Shown one piece after another: positions 1 to 8,836 of a stretch of DNA of 64,000 nt. The notes beneath the pieces were generated by a model. The model was given only the letters and a program-made list of their open reading frames with translations. It had not been told where the DNA came from and did not search any database. Position 1 is the stretch's first letter. Every line of letters starts with the position of its first letter. The position numbers and the translations under genes were made by a program. This stretch comes from Streptomyces scopuliridis RB72 (GTDB lineage Bacteria; Actinomycetota; Actinomycetes; Streptomycetales; Streptomycetaceae): contig NZ_JOEI01000005.1 in the NCBI RefSeq assembly GCF_000718095.1, positions 1 to 64,000 of the forward strand, given 5' to 3'.

Positions 1-151
1 GCGGCGATCGCAAGGCGGAGGATCGGCGTTGTGGATGGCCCGGCCGTACTCGGGCGACTCCGACAACGCGGCGAGCGTGCGCCCGCCGCGGCAGCGGCTC
101 ATGTCACTGCCGCGTCGCGGTCCCGCGAAGACCGGCCGGACAGGACCTAGC
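1..151. repeat. Dispersed intergenic repeat, copy A (cut by window start)
   Basis: This stretch shares blocks with 42348-42530: GCGATCGCAAGGCGGAGG near position 4 and GACAACGCGGCGAGCGTGCG near position 60, in the same order and orientation. It ends in GGACAGGACCTAG, the inverse of the CTAGGGCCTGTC that begins the other copy, so the two ends look like terminal inverted repeats. The last bases supply the TAG stop of the neighbouring endonuclease V gene. The left part lies outside the window. I infer a miniature, non-coding element. No transposase is present. Confidence 0.6.
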
Positions 152-827
152 CGGTCGCCTCGCGCAGCGCGCGGCGGCAGAGCGCGTCGGCCCGCCGGGT
201 GGACTCGGGGAGGCGGTAGTCGCGTGCCAGCCGCAGCGTGTGCGCGCAGGCGTTGGCGAGATCGACGCGGTGGCCGACCGAGACGAACACCGGCTTGACG
301 CCCTCCCGCGTGCGCAGCGCCCGCCCCACCTCCTCGCCGTCGTCGGCCAGCAGCGGCGAGGAGTCCCCGCGCCGGCCGCCCGGCTGCTCGTACGAGAACG
401 TGAACGGGTTCTTGGCCACGCCGATCACGGGGAGGCCGGTGAGCACCCCGAGATGCGCGGCGAGCCCGAAGCGCCGCGGATGGGCCCGGCCGTAGCCGTC
501 GCAGACGACGAGACCCGGGTCCGAGCTGAGCGCTTCGAGGGCGGCCAGGACGGTGGGGATCTCCCGGAAGGCGAGCAGTCCGGGTACGTACGGGAAGGCG
601 ACCGTACCGACGGCGGTGGCCTCCTCGACGACGGCGAGGGTGGCGGCATCGAGCACGACGGCCGCGGCGGCGACGACATCCCGCTCGTCGTCGTACGCCA
701 CGTCCACCCCCGTCACCAGCCCGGTACCCGGCGGCGGCCCCGGCTCGTCCCGTACGACCAGACCGCGCAGCTCGTCCTGGATGGCGCGGGCTTCGGTCTC
801 GTCCTCGGGTGTTCTTATCATCTGCAT
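147..827 (-). CDS. nfi: Endonuclease V (deoxyinosine 3' endonuclease)
   Basis: DNA-repair endonuclease that nicks DNA next to deaminated adenine (hypoxanthine). The 226-aa protein has the usual family length. Recognisable family blocks are VTGVDVAYDD (metal-binding D42), YVPGLLAFREIP (E89), CDGYGRAHPRRFGLAAHLG (D110 and H116), GVAKN (K139) and PVFVSVGHRVDL. I start at the ATG at 827, which has AGGGTG about 8 nt upstream; an in-frame GTG lies 9 nt further out. The stop codon TAG lies inside the CTAGGTCCTGTC end of the adjacent repeat, so this gene end may have been set by that element. The gene stands alone, tail to tail with nothing visible on the left. Confidence 0.9.
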   Translation of the reverse strand: MQMIRTPEDETEARAIQDELRGLVVRDEPGPPPGTGLVTGVDVAYDDERDVVAAAAVVLDAATLAVVEEATAVGTVAFPYVPGLLAFREIPTVLAALEALSSDPGLVVCDGYGRAHPRRFGLAAHLGVLTGLPVIGVAKNPFTFSYEQPGGRRGDSSPLLADDGEEVGRALRTREGVKPVFVSVGHRVDLANACAHTLRLARDYRLPESTRRADALCRRALREATG

Positions 828-872
828 GGTGATCACACCCTAGGCTCTGTCCGGACCTGGGGAGGGGCGTCG

Positions 873-1238
873 TCAGCAGATCTTGCCGGGGCGCGCCGCC
901 GTGGCTCTGAGCAGGTCCCGCAACAGGTCGAAGTCGATGTTCTCCGGTCTACGGAATCGCAGGCAGCCCTTGCCCATGTCCTGCCCGGCCAGCCGTTCCC
1001 CGAACGCCTCGCGGACGTCGCTACGCATGACGTAGAACGAGATGTACTGCTTCTGGCCGGCGAACGCGATCTCAGCGGCGCCATCCCGCTCATACGCGGG
1101 CATGCCGTACGCCATGACCTCGTCGAAGCCCTTCAGCTCCGCTCGGCACAGCCGCCGCAATCCGGCCAAGGCGTCCCTGTGCTCCTCGGACACCTCAGCC
1201 AGATAGCCGGCTACGTCGTTCGCCTCGCTCCGCACCAT
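873..1238 (-). CDS. DUF1801 (YdhG-like) domain protein
   Basis: Small cytoplasmic protein of 121 aa. The conserved DUF1801 pattern is visible: an N-terminal helical part (EEHRDALAGLRRLCRA), then KGFDEVMAYGMPAYE, then KQYISFYVM and a C-terminal GKGCLRFRRPENID block. Family members are widespread in actinobacteria and Bacillus and have a fold related to frataxin-like or iron-chaperone proteins, but no reaction is established. The ATG at 1238 is the only sensible start. The gene lies between the nfi gene and the secreted propeller gene on the same strand, with 9 nt separating it from the latter, so co-transcription is possible. Confidence 0.8.
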   Translation of the reverse strand: MVRSEANDVAGYLAEVSEEHRDALAGLRRLCRAELKGFDEVMAYGMPAYERDGAAEIAFAGQKQYISFYVMRSDVREAFGERLAGQDMGKGCLRFRRPENIDFDLLRDLLRATAARPGKIC

Positions 1239-1247
1239 TCCATGAGG

Positions 1248-2444
1248 CTATGCGGGATTCGAAGCCCCGATCAACAGGTCGGGCACGTCCTGGACGAGTA
1301 GGTCCAGCCGGGCGACCCGGCCCCGTTCGCCGGCGGCCCAGCAGCCGAGATCCGGGGTGCAGTCGACGGTGTCGTACGAACCGGTGTCGATGGTGCGCCA
1401 GTTCCGGCCGCCGTCCGTCGTCAGGTCCGTCCCCGTCGGGCCGACGGCGAGTGCCGCCGAGCGGCTGTGCGGCAGCCAGGCCACGCCCGAACGGTAGGCG
1501 GGCGGCGGGGTGTTCGCCTGTCGCCAGCTCCGTCCGCCGTCGCCGCTGACCGCCGCGGCCCGCGGGGACACCTGGTCGGCGCGGTAGTCGCCGCCGACGG
1601 CCAGACCGTGTCGCCGGTCGCGGAAGGCGAGCCCGAAGACACCGCGCGCCGGATCGCCCCCGGGGAGCGCCGAGTCGGTGACGGTCCAGTGCACTCCGCG
1701 GTCGGCGGAGTGCAGGACCCGCGCCGTGGCACCGCCGCCGGTGGCCAGCCAGACGTCCTTGGGACCCGAGCTGACCAGACACTGACCGCCGGCGGCGAAG
1801 CCCGCCTCGCCCGGCAGCGCGGCCGGCATCCCGTCGCTGGGCAGCACCCGCCATGTCGAGCCGCCGTCGCCGGTGGACAGGATGCGGAACTTGCCGTCGA
1901 CCGGATCGCTCATCGCGAGGCCATGGCGGCTGTCGAAGAAGGTGACGCAGTCGTAGAAGGCCCTGGGGTCGGTGTTGCGGAAGGACTCCGTCCAGTGCGC
2001 CCCGCCGTCCTCCGTACGGTAGATCCTGGACGCCTCGCCCTCGCCGATGGCCAGCGCGACGGCCCGTCGCCCGTCGAACGCCTCGATGTCGCGGAACTCC
2101 AGCTCGTCCGCCACGGCCGGGGAGACATCGCGCCAGCTGCGGCCCCCGTCGGCGGTGCGCAGCACCGTACCCCCGGAGCCGGCGACCCACGCGGCGCGGC
2201 GGCTGACGGCGGCGAGCCCGCGGAAGCGCGCGTCGCTGCCGGTGTCCGTGAGGTGCCAGCCGGGCGTTCCGGCACCGGGCCTGTCGCCTGGCCTGCCACC
2301 GCCGTCCGTCCCGTCCGCCTGTGCCGGTACGGCCAGCGCTGTGGCCAGCGTCGCCGCGCTCACCGCGACCGCGAGCCCCGCCCACCACACGCGCCGCGTC
2401 TTCCCCGGCTTCCTCGACTTCCCCGTCTTCCCCATGGCCTTCAT
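1248..2444 (-). CDS. Secreted BNR/Ycf48-like beta-propeller protein
   Basis: Predicted secreted protein of 398 aa. From the ATG at 2444 it opens with a basic n-region (GKTGKSRKPGKTRR), a hydrophobic core and an AQA signal-peptidase site near residue 43. The open frame extends upstream to 2621 but that part has no signal-peptide character, so 2444 is preferred. The body repeats the BNR/sialidase-like motif five or more times (TADGGRSWRD, TEDGGAHWTE, STGDGGSTWR, SADRGVHWT, SGDGGRSWR, TTDGGRNWR), which points to a six- or seven-bladed propeller like Ycf48 or the so-called oxidoreductase family of Streptomyces. There are no catalytic sialidase residues I can point to; binding or assembly is more likely than hydrolysis. 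Confidence 0.8.
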   Translation of the reverse strand: MKAMGKTGKSRKPGKTRRVWWAGLAVAVSAATLATALAVPAQADGTDGGGRPGDRPGAGTPGWHLTDTGSDARFRGLAAVSRRAAWVAGSGGTVLRTADGGRSWRDVSPAVADELEFRDIEAFDGRRAVALAIGEGEASRIYRTEDGGAHWTESFRNTDPRAFYDCVTFFDSRHGLAMSDPVDGKFRILSTGDGGSTWRVLPSDGMPAALPGEAGFAAGGQCLVSSGPKDVWLATGGGATARVLHSADRGVHWTVTDSALPGGDPARGVFGLAFRDRRHGLAVGGDYRADQVSPRAAAVSGDGGRSWRQANTPPPAYRSGVAWLPHSRSAALAVGPTGTDLTTDGGRNWRTIDTGSYDTVDCTPDLGCWAAGERGRVARLDLLVQDVPDLLIGASNPA

Positions 2445-2647
2445 GGCGCTGGAAGCTAGCCCACCGGTGGGACCCCGTTCAGAGCGCGCCCGCGCAGGCA
2501 CGACCTTGGCCGGAATCGCGCCGTGCGGGACACCGACCGCCGCACGGTGACACAGCTCACTCCCGTTTTGGAGCACGTATCGAGGCGCTCCGCCGTCTTT
2601 CTCCTTAGAGGAAGACCTCATCCAGGTCAGGCGAAGGGGAGCAGACC

Positions 2648-3064
2648 ATGACGCTCGTCATTGAACAGGCCGTACAGGCCCGGCTGGTCGCGTCCGTTCC
2701 CCGGCTGGAGACCGTACCCGCGACCCTGCGCTACGACCGGGCGGACCCCTTCGCCGTACGAATGGCGTTCCCGCCCCCGGCGACGCTGGAGGGCACCGAG
2801 GTGACCTGGGAGTTCTCCCGTGAGCTGCTGACGACGGGCATGACCGAGCCCGTCGGGGTCGGGGACGTACGGGTGCGGCCCTTCGGGTACGGCCGTACGG
2901 TGCTGGAGTTCCACGCTCCCGAGGGCACCGCGATGGTCCATCTGCGCACCTCCGAACTGCGGCGTTTCCTGGAGCGCTCGCAGGATGTCGTCCCGGCGGG
3001 CCATGAGCATCTCTATCTGGATCTCGACCACGACCTGACCGAGCTGCTGCGCGACGCCTGCTGA
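2648..3064 (+). CDS. ssgD: SsgA-like protein (SALP), SsgD-like
   Basis: Member of the SsgA-like family, small proteins unique to sporulating actinomycetes that help place and remodel septa and the spore wall. The 138 aa match the usual family length. Visible family features are LRYDRADPFAVRMAFP, a WEFSRELL block, GDVRVRP, VLEFHAPEGTA and the C-terminal LDLDHDLTELL. A good ribosome site (AAGGGGAG) lies 7 nt before ATG. The N-terminal TLVIEQAVQARLVA and the adjacent UvrA-like gene recall SsgD of S. coelicolor; this subfamily assignment is from memory and less certain than the family. Confidence 0.85.
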   Translation: MTLVIEQAVQARLVASVPRLETVPATLRYDRADPFAVRMAFPPPATLEGTEVTWEFSRELLTTGMTEPVGVGDVRVRPFGYGRTVLEFHAPEGTAMVHLRTSELRRFLERSQDVVPAGHEHLYLDLDHDLTELLRDAC

Positions 3065-3172
3065 GCCCGCCCACGCCCGACCGAGCACACCTGGTGGACA
3101 GGCGGACAGAGCACCTGACGCTGCCCGGAAAACTCGACAGAAGATGTCGGGATTCCCGATTAGCGTCGGGGC

Positions 3173-5446
3173 ATGCCTCAGAACATCACCATCACGGGTG
3201 CCCGTGAGAACAACCTCCGGGACGTGTCCCTCACCATTCCGAAGGGCAAGATCACCGTCTTCACCGGGGTGTCGGGGTCCGGCAAGTCCTCGATCGTCTT
3301 CGACACCGTCGCGGTGGAGTCGCAGCGCCAACTGAACGGGACCTTCAGCTCGTTCATCAGAAGCTTCCTGCCGAAGTACGAGCGCCCGCACGTCGACGGA
3401 ATCGATGATCTCTCGGTGGCGGTCGTCGTCGACCAGAAGCCGATCGGCGGCAATGTCCGCTCCACGGTCGGCACGATGACGGACATCTACTCGGTGATCC
3501 GGGTGCTGTTCTCGCGCCACGGCGTCCCGAGCGCGGGGGCGGCGACCGCGTACTCCTTCAACGACCCGTCGGGGATGTGCGCGGTCTGCGACGGGGTGGG
3601 CCGGGTGGTGGCGCTCGACATCGACCGGGCGATCGACTGGTCCAAGTCGCTCGACGAGGGCGCGCTGCTGCTGCCGGGGCTCTCGGTGAACAGCTGGGAG
3701 TGGAGTCTGTACGCGGAGTCGGGCCATTTCGACCGTACGAAGCCGCTCGGCGAGTACACCGACGAGGAGCGTGAACTGCTCCTGCACGGCGGCGACTTCA
3801 AGGTCCGTATCGAGGTGAAGTCGGGCGCGGTCGATATGCGGTACGAGGGAATCGTCTCCCGCTTCACCCGGCTCTTCCTCAAGCGTGACACCGCCAATCT
3901 CTCCGAGAAGCGCAAGGCGGCGGCGGCGCGCTTCACGGTGGAGCGGCTGTGCGAGGCATGCGGCGGGGCGCGCCTCAACGAGGCCGCGCTCGCCTCCCGG
4001 ATCGGCGGGCTGAGCATCGCGGATCACACGCGCATGGAGGTCGCCGATCTGGTGGAGGTGCTGGGCCGGATAGACGATCCGGTGGCGACCCCGATCGCGG
4101 CCGCCGCCCGTGAGCGGCTGGAGCGGCTGGTCGGGATCGGGCTCGGCTATCTCAGTCTGGACCGGGAGACCACCACTCTGTCCGGCGGTGAGGGCCAGCG
4201 GCTCAAGATGGTGCGCCATCTGGGGAGTTCGCTGACCGGCCTCACCTTCATCTTCGACGAGCCGAGTGTGGGACTGCATCCGCGCGATGTCGGCCGGCTG
4301 AACGATCTGCTGGTACGGCTGCGTGACAAGGGCAATACGGTGCTGGTGGTGGAGCACGACCCGGATGTGATGGCGATCGCGGACCATATCGTCGACATGG
4401 GCCCGAAGGCCGGGACGGACGGCGGCCAGGTCGTCTACGAGGGTCCGGTGGACCGGCTCCGGGAGGCCGATACGCTCACCGGCCGCTGTCTGCGCCGCCG
4501 TACGCCCGTCAAGGAGTCGTTCCGCTTCCCCGCCGACTGGCTGCCGGTGACCGGCGCGGCGCTGCACAACCTCAAGGGCATCGACGTACGGTTCCCGACC
4601 GGCGTGCTCACGGCGGTGACCGGGGTGGCGGGGTCCGGGAAGTCGACACTGATCTCGGAGGTGTTCACGGCGGCCTACCCGGAGGCGATCGTCATCGACC
4701 AGGGCGCCATCACCGCCTCGTCCCGCTCCACCCCCGCCTCGTACCTCGGCATCATGGACACCGTCCGCAAGATCTTCGCCAAGGAGAACGGCGTCGCGCC
4801 GGGGCTGTTCAGCTTCAACTCCTCGGGGGCGTGCGGGGAGTGCTCGGGACGCGGGCTGATCTACACCGATCTCGCGTTCATGGACCCGGTGACCACGACC
4901 TGCCACGCGTGCGAGGGACGGCGTTTCCATGACGACGTGCTGCGGCACACCGTGCGGGGCCGCTCCATCGTCGACGTACTGGACATGACGGCGGCGGTGG
5001 CCATGGAGTTCTTCGAGGACAAGGCGCTGCTGCGGAAGCTGCGCACACTCAATGACGTCGGGCTGACCTATCTCACCCTCGGCCAGCCGCTCAGCTCACT
5101 CTCCGGCGGCGAGCGCCAGCGCATCAAGCTGGCCACCCAACTGCACCGCACGGGCAGTGTGTACGTACTGGACGAGCCGACCACCGGGCTGCACATGGCG
5201 GACGTGGACACGCTGGTGGCGCTGCTGGACCGGCTGGTCGACGCCGGGAATTCGGTGATCTGCGTCGAGCACAACATGGATGTGGTCAAGCGGGCGGACT
5301 GGGTGATCGATCTCGGTCCCGACGGCGGCAAGCACGGCGGGGAGATCGTCTTCGAGGGCACGCCACGGCAGTTGCTGGAGCACCCCAAGTCCTTCACGGC
5401 CGAATATCTGCGCCGGGAGCTGGAGCGGGCCCTTCTCCCGGCCTGA
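3173..5446 (+). CDS. UvrA-like ABC ATPase (short UvrA paralogue)
   Basis: A 757-aa relative of the excinuclease subunit UvrA, about 200 residues shorter than housekeeping UvrA. Two ABC ATPase modules are seen: Walker A GVSGSGKSS at 32-40 and GVAGSGKST in the second half, signatures LSGGEGQR and LSGGERQR, and Walker B motifs FIFDEP and VYVLDEP. Zinc-binding pairs remain (CAVCDGVG, CEACGG, CGECSGRG, CHACEG). The reduced insertion domain is typical of class II UvrA/DrrC-type proteins, which are linked with resistance to DNA-intercalating drugs or accessory repair. The ATG at 3173 gives the conserved start NITITGARENNLRD. It stands alone on the + strand, 108 nt after the SsgA-like gene. Confidence 0.88.
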   Translation: MPQNITITGARENNLRDVSLTIPKGKITVFTGVSGSGKSSIVFDTVAVESQRQLNGTFSSFIRSFLPKYERPHVDGIDDLSVAVVVDQKPIGGNVRSTVGTMTDIYSVIRVLFSRHGVPSAGAATAYSFNDPSGMCAVCDGVGRVVALDIDRAIDWSKSLDEGALLLPGLSVNSWEWSLYAESGHFDRTKPLGEYTDEERELLLHGGDFKVRIEVKSGAVDMRYEGIVSRFTRLFLKRDTANLSEKRKAAAARFTVERLCEACGGARLNEAALASRIGGLSIADHTRMEVADLVEVLGRIDDPVATPIAAAARERLERLVGIGLGYLSLDRETTTLSGGEGQRLKMVRHLGSSLTGLTFIFDEPSVGLHPRDVGRLNDLLVRLRDKGNTVLVVEHDPDVMAIADHIVDMGPKAGTDGGQVVYEGPVDRLREADTLTGRCLRRRTPVKESFRFPADWLPVTGAALHNLKGIDVRFPTGVLTAVTGVAGSGKSTLISEVFTAAYPEAIVIDQGAITASSRSTPASYLGIMDTVRKIFAKENGVAPGLFSFNSSGACGECSGRGLIYTDLAFMDPVTTTCHACEGRRFHDDVLRHTVRGRSIVDVLDMTAAVAMEFFEDKALLRKLRTLNDVGLTYLTLGQPLSSLSGGERQRIKLATQLHRTGSVYVLDEPTTGLHMADVDTLVALLDRLVDAGNSVICVEHNMDVVKRADWVIDLGPDGGKHGGEIVFEGTPRQLLEHPKSFTAEYLRRELERALLPA

Positions 5447-5585
5447 GCCGGGAGGTGCCGAGTCGGCCGGGTCCGGTGGGCGCGGCGGGTCATGATGGGC
5501 GGGTCCGGACCGTACGGGTGCGGACCCCGTACAGGTCCGGACCCCGCCAACGATCCGGAGCCCTCACCGATCTGGAGACCCGCCC

Positions 5586-6371
5586 GTGCCCAGCAGGAAA
5601 GCCCTGATCCGACGCCCGAGCCCGCGCCTCGCCGAGGGGCTGGTCACCCATATCGAACGCGCCCCCGTCGATACCGAACTCGCGCTGCGCCAGTGGGAGC
5701 GGTACACCGAGACGCTGCGCGCGCACGGCTGGGAGACCGTGGAGGTGGCGCCGGCCGACGACTGCCCGGACGGGGTGTTCGTCGAGGACACCGTCGTGAT
5801 GTTCCGGAACGTCGCCCTCGTCGGCCGGCCGGGCGCCCCCTCCCGTCGGCCCGAAACACCCGGTGTGGAGGCGGAGTTGACCGGGCTCGGCTGCTCGGTG
5901 CACCACGTACGGGAGCCCGGCACGCTCGACGGCGGGGATGTCCTGAAGACCGGCGACACGGTGTACGTGGGGCAGGGCGGCCGGACGAACGCGGCGGGCA
6001 TCCAGCAGCTGCGCGCGGCCTTCGAGCCGCTCGGGGCGCGGGTCGTCGCCGTACCCGTACGTACCGTGCTGCATCTCAAGTCGGCGGTGACGGCCCTGCC
6101 GGACTCCACCGTCATCGGCTACGAGCCGCTGGTGGACACCCCGTCCGTCTTCCCGCGCTTTCTGCCCGTGCCCGAGGAGCCGGGCGCTCATGTGGTGCTG
6201 CTCGGCGGCGGAAAGCTGCTGATGGCCGCGAGCGCGCCGAGGAGCGCGGAGCTGTTCGCGCGGCTCGGTTATGAGCCCGTACCGGTCGACATCAGCGAGT
6301 ACGAGAAGCTCGAAGGGTGCGTGACCTGCCTCTCTGTGCGCCTTCGCGACCTGCCCGACCTGCGCGCATGA
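5586..6371 (+). CDS. ddaH: Dimethylarginine dimethylaminohydrolase (DDAH)
   Basis: Hydrolyses NG,NG-dimethylarginine to citrulline and dimethylamine. The 261-aa protein carries the guanidino-modifying enzyme signatures: FVEDTVVMF at 65-73, GTLDGGDVL at 112-120, GRTNAAG, the catalytic histidine in VLHLKS (H163) and the catalytic cysteine in EGCVTCLSVR (C248, with C245 just before). Start is GTG at 5586 with GGAG 8 nt upstream. The 80 nt upstream contain repeated GGTCCGGACC palindromes of unknown role. It is monocistronic by spacing. Confusion with arginine deiminase is unlikely because it is far shorter than that enzyme. Confidence 0.9.
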   Translation: MPSRKALIRRPSPRLAEGLVTHIERAPVDTELALRQWERYTETLRAHGWETVEVAPADDCPDGVFVEDTVVMFRNVALVGRPGAPSRRPETPGVEAELTGLGCSVHHVREPGTLDGGDVLKTGDTVYVGQGGRTNAAGIQQLRAAFEPLGARVVAVPVRTVLHLKSAVTALPDSTVIGYEPLVDTPSVFPRFLPVPEEPGAHVVLLGGGKLLMAASAPRSAELFARLGYEPVPVDISEYEKLEGCVTCLSVRLRDLPDLRA

Positions 6372-6427
6372 CCGAGCGTAGGGATGTTCGACGCCCCCGG
6401 GCTTGGCCTTCGCCTTACCGCGGCCTT

Positions 6428-6461
6428 AACCTACGGTGTCGTAACCTACGAACCCGTAGGT
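6428..6461. promoter_or_regulatory. Palindromic operator upstream of acyl-ACP desaturase
   Basis: AACCTACG occurs at 6428 and again at 6443, and the second copy forms a perfect 7-bp inverted repeat with CGTAGGT at 6455-6461 (spacer AACC). The first copy overlaps TACG-GTGT-CGTA. The block ends 28 nt before the desaturase start codon. It looks like two overlapping sites for a dimeric repressor, by inference a TetR-type fatty-acid sensor. Confidence 0.6.
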
Positions 6462-6488
6462 AAACCTCCCGTCCCCCCTGGAGCACCC

Positions 6489-7463
6489 GTGTCGATCACC
6501 TCTCCCCACCTCGGCAGTTCGGACGCGTGGACCGACGCCCGACTGCTGTACGCGCTGGAAGAGGTGGTGGAGAAGGAACTCAACCGCCATCTCAAGGTCG
6601 CCAAGGACTGGATGCCGCACGAGTACGTGCCGTGGGCCGACGGCCGCAACTTCCCGGGCATCTTCGAGAACGGCGAAGCCTGGGACCCCGAGCAGTCGAA
6701 GGTCACCGACATAGGCAAGATCGCGCTCGTGGTCAATCTGCTGACCGAGGACAACCTCCCCAGCTACCACCACGAGATCGCCAGCCTCTTCGGCCGCGAC
6801 GGCGCCTGGGGCACCTGGGTGCACCGCTGGACCGCGGAAGAGGGCCGGCACGGCATCGTGATGCGGGACTATCTGCTCACCTCGCGGGCCGTCGACCCGG
6901 ACAAGCTGGAGCAGTTCCGGATGGCGCACATGTCGGAGGGCTTCGAGTCCGACAACCGCCACTCCATGCTGCACTCCGTCGCGTACGTCGCCTTCCAGGA
7001 GTTGGCGACCCGGGTCTCGCACCGCAACACCGGACATCAGTCGGGCGACCCGGTCTGCGACCGGATGCTGGCGCGGATCGCCACCGACGAGAACCTGCAC
7101 ATGGTCTTCTACCGGAATCTGCTGGGCGCGGCCTTCGAGATCGCCCCGGATCTGACCATGCAGTCCGTCCGCGATGTCGTCGTGAACTTCCGGATGCCCG
7201 GACACGGCATGCCCGGCTTCGAGCGCGCCGCCGCGCAGATGGCCATAGGCGAGATCTACAACATGCGGATCCACCACGACGATGTGCTCCAGCCGGTGCT
7301 GCGCTATCTGAAGGTCCTGGACATCGACGGGCTGGGCCCGGAGGGGCTCAAGGCGCAGGAGGAGCTGGGCATGTACATGGGCGGGCTGGACAGCGAGGCG
7401 AGCAAGTTCGACGAGAAGCTCGCCGCGCGCAAGGCGCGGATGGCGGCGCGCGCCGCAGGCTGA
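6489..7463 (+). CDS. Acyl-[ACP] desaturase (soluble di-iron)
   Basis: Introduces a double bond into acyl-ACP (or acyl-CoA) using O2 and reduced ferredoxin. The GTG at 6489 with GGAG 7 nt upstream starts VSITSPHLGSSDAW; the frame is open to 6384 but that extension runs through the operator, so the shorter 324-aa form is chosen. Di-iron ligands are visible in LTEDNLPSYHHEIA, TAEEGRHGIV (EEGRH) and TDENLHMVFY (DENLH), in the order expected for FA_desaturase_2 proteins. The C-terminus is Lys/Ala-rich. The gene is single and probably controlled from the palindromes just upstream. Confidence 0.9.
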   Translation: MSITSPHLGSSDAWTDARLLYALEEVVEKELNRHLKVAKDWMPHEYVPWADGRNFPGIFENGEAWDPEQSKVTDIGKIALVVNLLTEDNLPSYHHEIASLFGRDGAWGTWVHRWTAEEGRHGIVMRDYLLTSRAVDPDKLEQFRMAHMSEGFESDNRHSMLHSVAYVAFQELATRVSHRNTGHQSGDPVCDRMLARIATDENLHMVFYRNLLGAAFEIAPDLTMQSVRDVVVNFRMPGHGMPGFERAAAQMAIGEIYNMRIHHDDVLQPVLRYLKVLDIDGLGPEGLKAQEELGMYMGGLDSEASKFDEKLAARKARMAARAAG

Positions 7464-7652
7464 TTCGGCCGGCCGGTTCCGTACCGGCCGCCCATATCGT
7501 CGCCGTCGCCGTGATCTTCGGCGGCGGCGACGATCCGCTCAGACGCGAGACGCGCCGAGTCGAGACGCGCCGAGTAACGCGCGATCGGTTCACGTGGCCG
7601 GTTTACGCGCCCGGTCACGCGGGCGATTTACGGGCCCGGTCACGCGGCCGGT

Positions 7653-7940
7653 TCAGGTGCTGTGCAGGCCGGCCGCGTCGCGCCGGAGGTTCTGTCGCTC
7701 CTTCTCCGAGAGACCGCCCCAGACGCCGAATCGCTCGTCATGGGCGAGTGCGTACTGGAGGCAGGCCACCCGGCCCTCGCAGGCGCCGCAGAGCCGCTTG
7801 GCCTCGCGGGTGGAGGAGCCGGGGGCGGGGAAGAAGAATTCCGGCCCGGTCTGTGCGCACAACGCGCTCTCCTGCCAGGAGAGTTCGTGCTCGCTGCGGT
7901 CGGTCGTGGCGGTCGTGCTGGTGGTGATGTTGATCGGCAT
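7653..7940 (-). CDS. WhiB-like (Wbl) iron-sulfur regulator
   Basis: Actinobacterial transcription factor with a redox- or NO-sensitive [4Fe-4S] cluster. The four ligands are C28, C51, C54 and C60, giving the canonical C-x22-C-x2-C-x5-C, followed by the FGVWGGLSEKER turn and a basic C-terminus (RQNLRR) thought to contact DNA or sigma factor. The core WQESALCAQT and STREAKRLC resemble WhiB itself more than WblA or WblE, but I cannot place the paralogue. Length 95 aa is normal. The gene converges on the desaturase; the 190 nt between them contain short GC-rich direct repeats (CGAGACGCGCCGAGT twice) and no gene. Confidence 0.9.
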   Translation of the reverse strand: MPINITTSTTATTDRSEHELSWQESALCAQTGPEFFFPAPGSSTREAKRLCGACEGRVACLQYALAHDERFGVWGGLSEKERQNLRRDAAGLHST

Positions 7941-8038
7941 GCCGGACAGGTTGCCCGGCCGCGATAAACAGGTGATTGACGAACGGTCAACGAGACGGCG
8001 GCCGGTCCGCGAAGGACCCGGCGTCCCCCGCGCCGCCG

Positions 8039-8836
8039 TCAGCCGGCCTGGTCCACGCCCTGCATCAGCGCGAACCGTGTCCCGGAGGGATCGGCGAGCT
8101 TCGCGAACCGCCCGACGCCCTCGATATCGGTCGGCGCCACCCGGACCGTACCGCCCAGCTTCCGCGCGGCCGTCACTGAAGCGTCGCAGTCCGTGACCGC
8201 AAAGTACAGGAGCCAGTGCGGCCCCGTGTCGGACTCCGCCGGGTCGGTGCCGATCGGCACGAAGCCGCCGAACATGCCCTCGGCGCCCTGACCTGCCGGA
8301 CTCACCATCCGGTAGCTGCCGTTTCCGTCCGGCATCGGCATGCTCGTGGTCTCCCAGCCGAAGACCGAGTTGTAGAAGCGGTACGAGGCGTCCTCGTCCG
8401 GGGTGTACAGCTCGCCCCAGCAGATGCTGCCCGGCTCGTTGACGGCGTCAAGGCCCTTGTTCTTGCCCGGCTGCCAGACCGAGAAGCCCGCGCCCGACGG
8501 GTCGGTGAAGACCGCCATCCTGCCGAGGTCCATGACGTCCATCGGCTCGAAGACCACGGAACCGCCGCCCTGCTGAACGGACTTGGCCGTGGCATCGGCG
8601 TCGGGCGTCTGGAAGTACAAGGACCAGGAAGGCGGTGCCTGACCGGGCTCCACGGGCATGGCACCGGCCGCTGTCCTACCGTTCAGCTGGAACAGGCCGT
8701 AGCCGCCCGCATCCGGGCCTGCCGACACGAAGTCCCAGCCGAATATGCCTTTGTAGAAAGCGGTCGCACCCCCGATATCGGGGGTGCCGAGGTCGATCCA
8801 CACCGGGGAACCAGTGACAAAGGGGGTGCTGACCAT
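8039..8836 (-). CDS. VOC family (glyoxalase/Cfp30B-like) protein
   Basis: A 265-aa cytoplasmic protein of two tandem vicinal-oxygen-chelate domains. Repeat 1 begins WIDLGTPDIGGATAFYKGIF and repeat 2 begins CWGELYTPDEDASYRFYNSV; each ends in a FTDPSGA/LADPSGT strand. This double-module form matches the Cfp30B/27-kDa antigen group, whose substrate is unknown. ATG at 8836 has AAGGAG 7 nt upstream and is chosen although the frame is open far into the opposite-strand TetR gene. It is divergent from the TetR gene, sharing the 126-nt control region that carries the palindrome at 8933. Confidence 0.85.
   Translation of the reverse strand: MVSTPFVTGSPVWIDLGTPDIGGATAFYKGIFGWDFVSAGPDAGGYGLFQLNGRTAAGAMPVEPGQAPPSWSLYFQTPDADATAKSVQQGGGSVVFEPMDVMDLGRMAVFTDPSGAGFSVWQPGKNKGLDAVNEPGSICWGELYTPDEDASYRFYNSVFGWETTSMPMPDGNGSYRMVSPAGQGAEGMFGGFVPIGTDPAESDTGPHWLLYFAVTDCDASVTAARKLGGTVRVAPTDIEGVGRFAKLADPSGTRFALMQGVDQAG

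Noticed and set aside
2627..4948. 773-residue open frame on the minus strand
   Set aside because: It lies antisense across the SsgA-like and UvrA-like genes and arises from GC-rich third positions. It has no recognisable motif.
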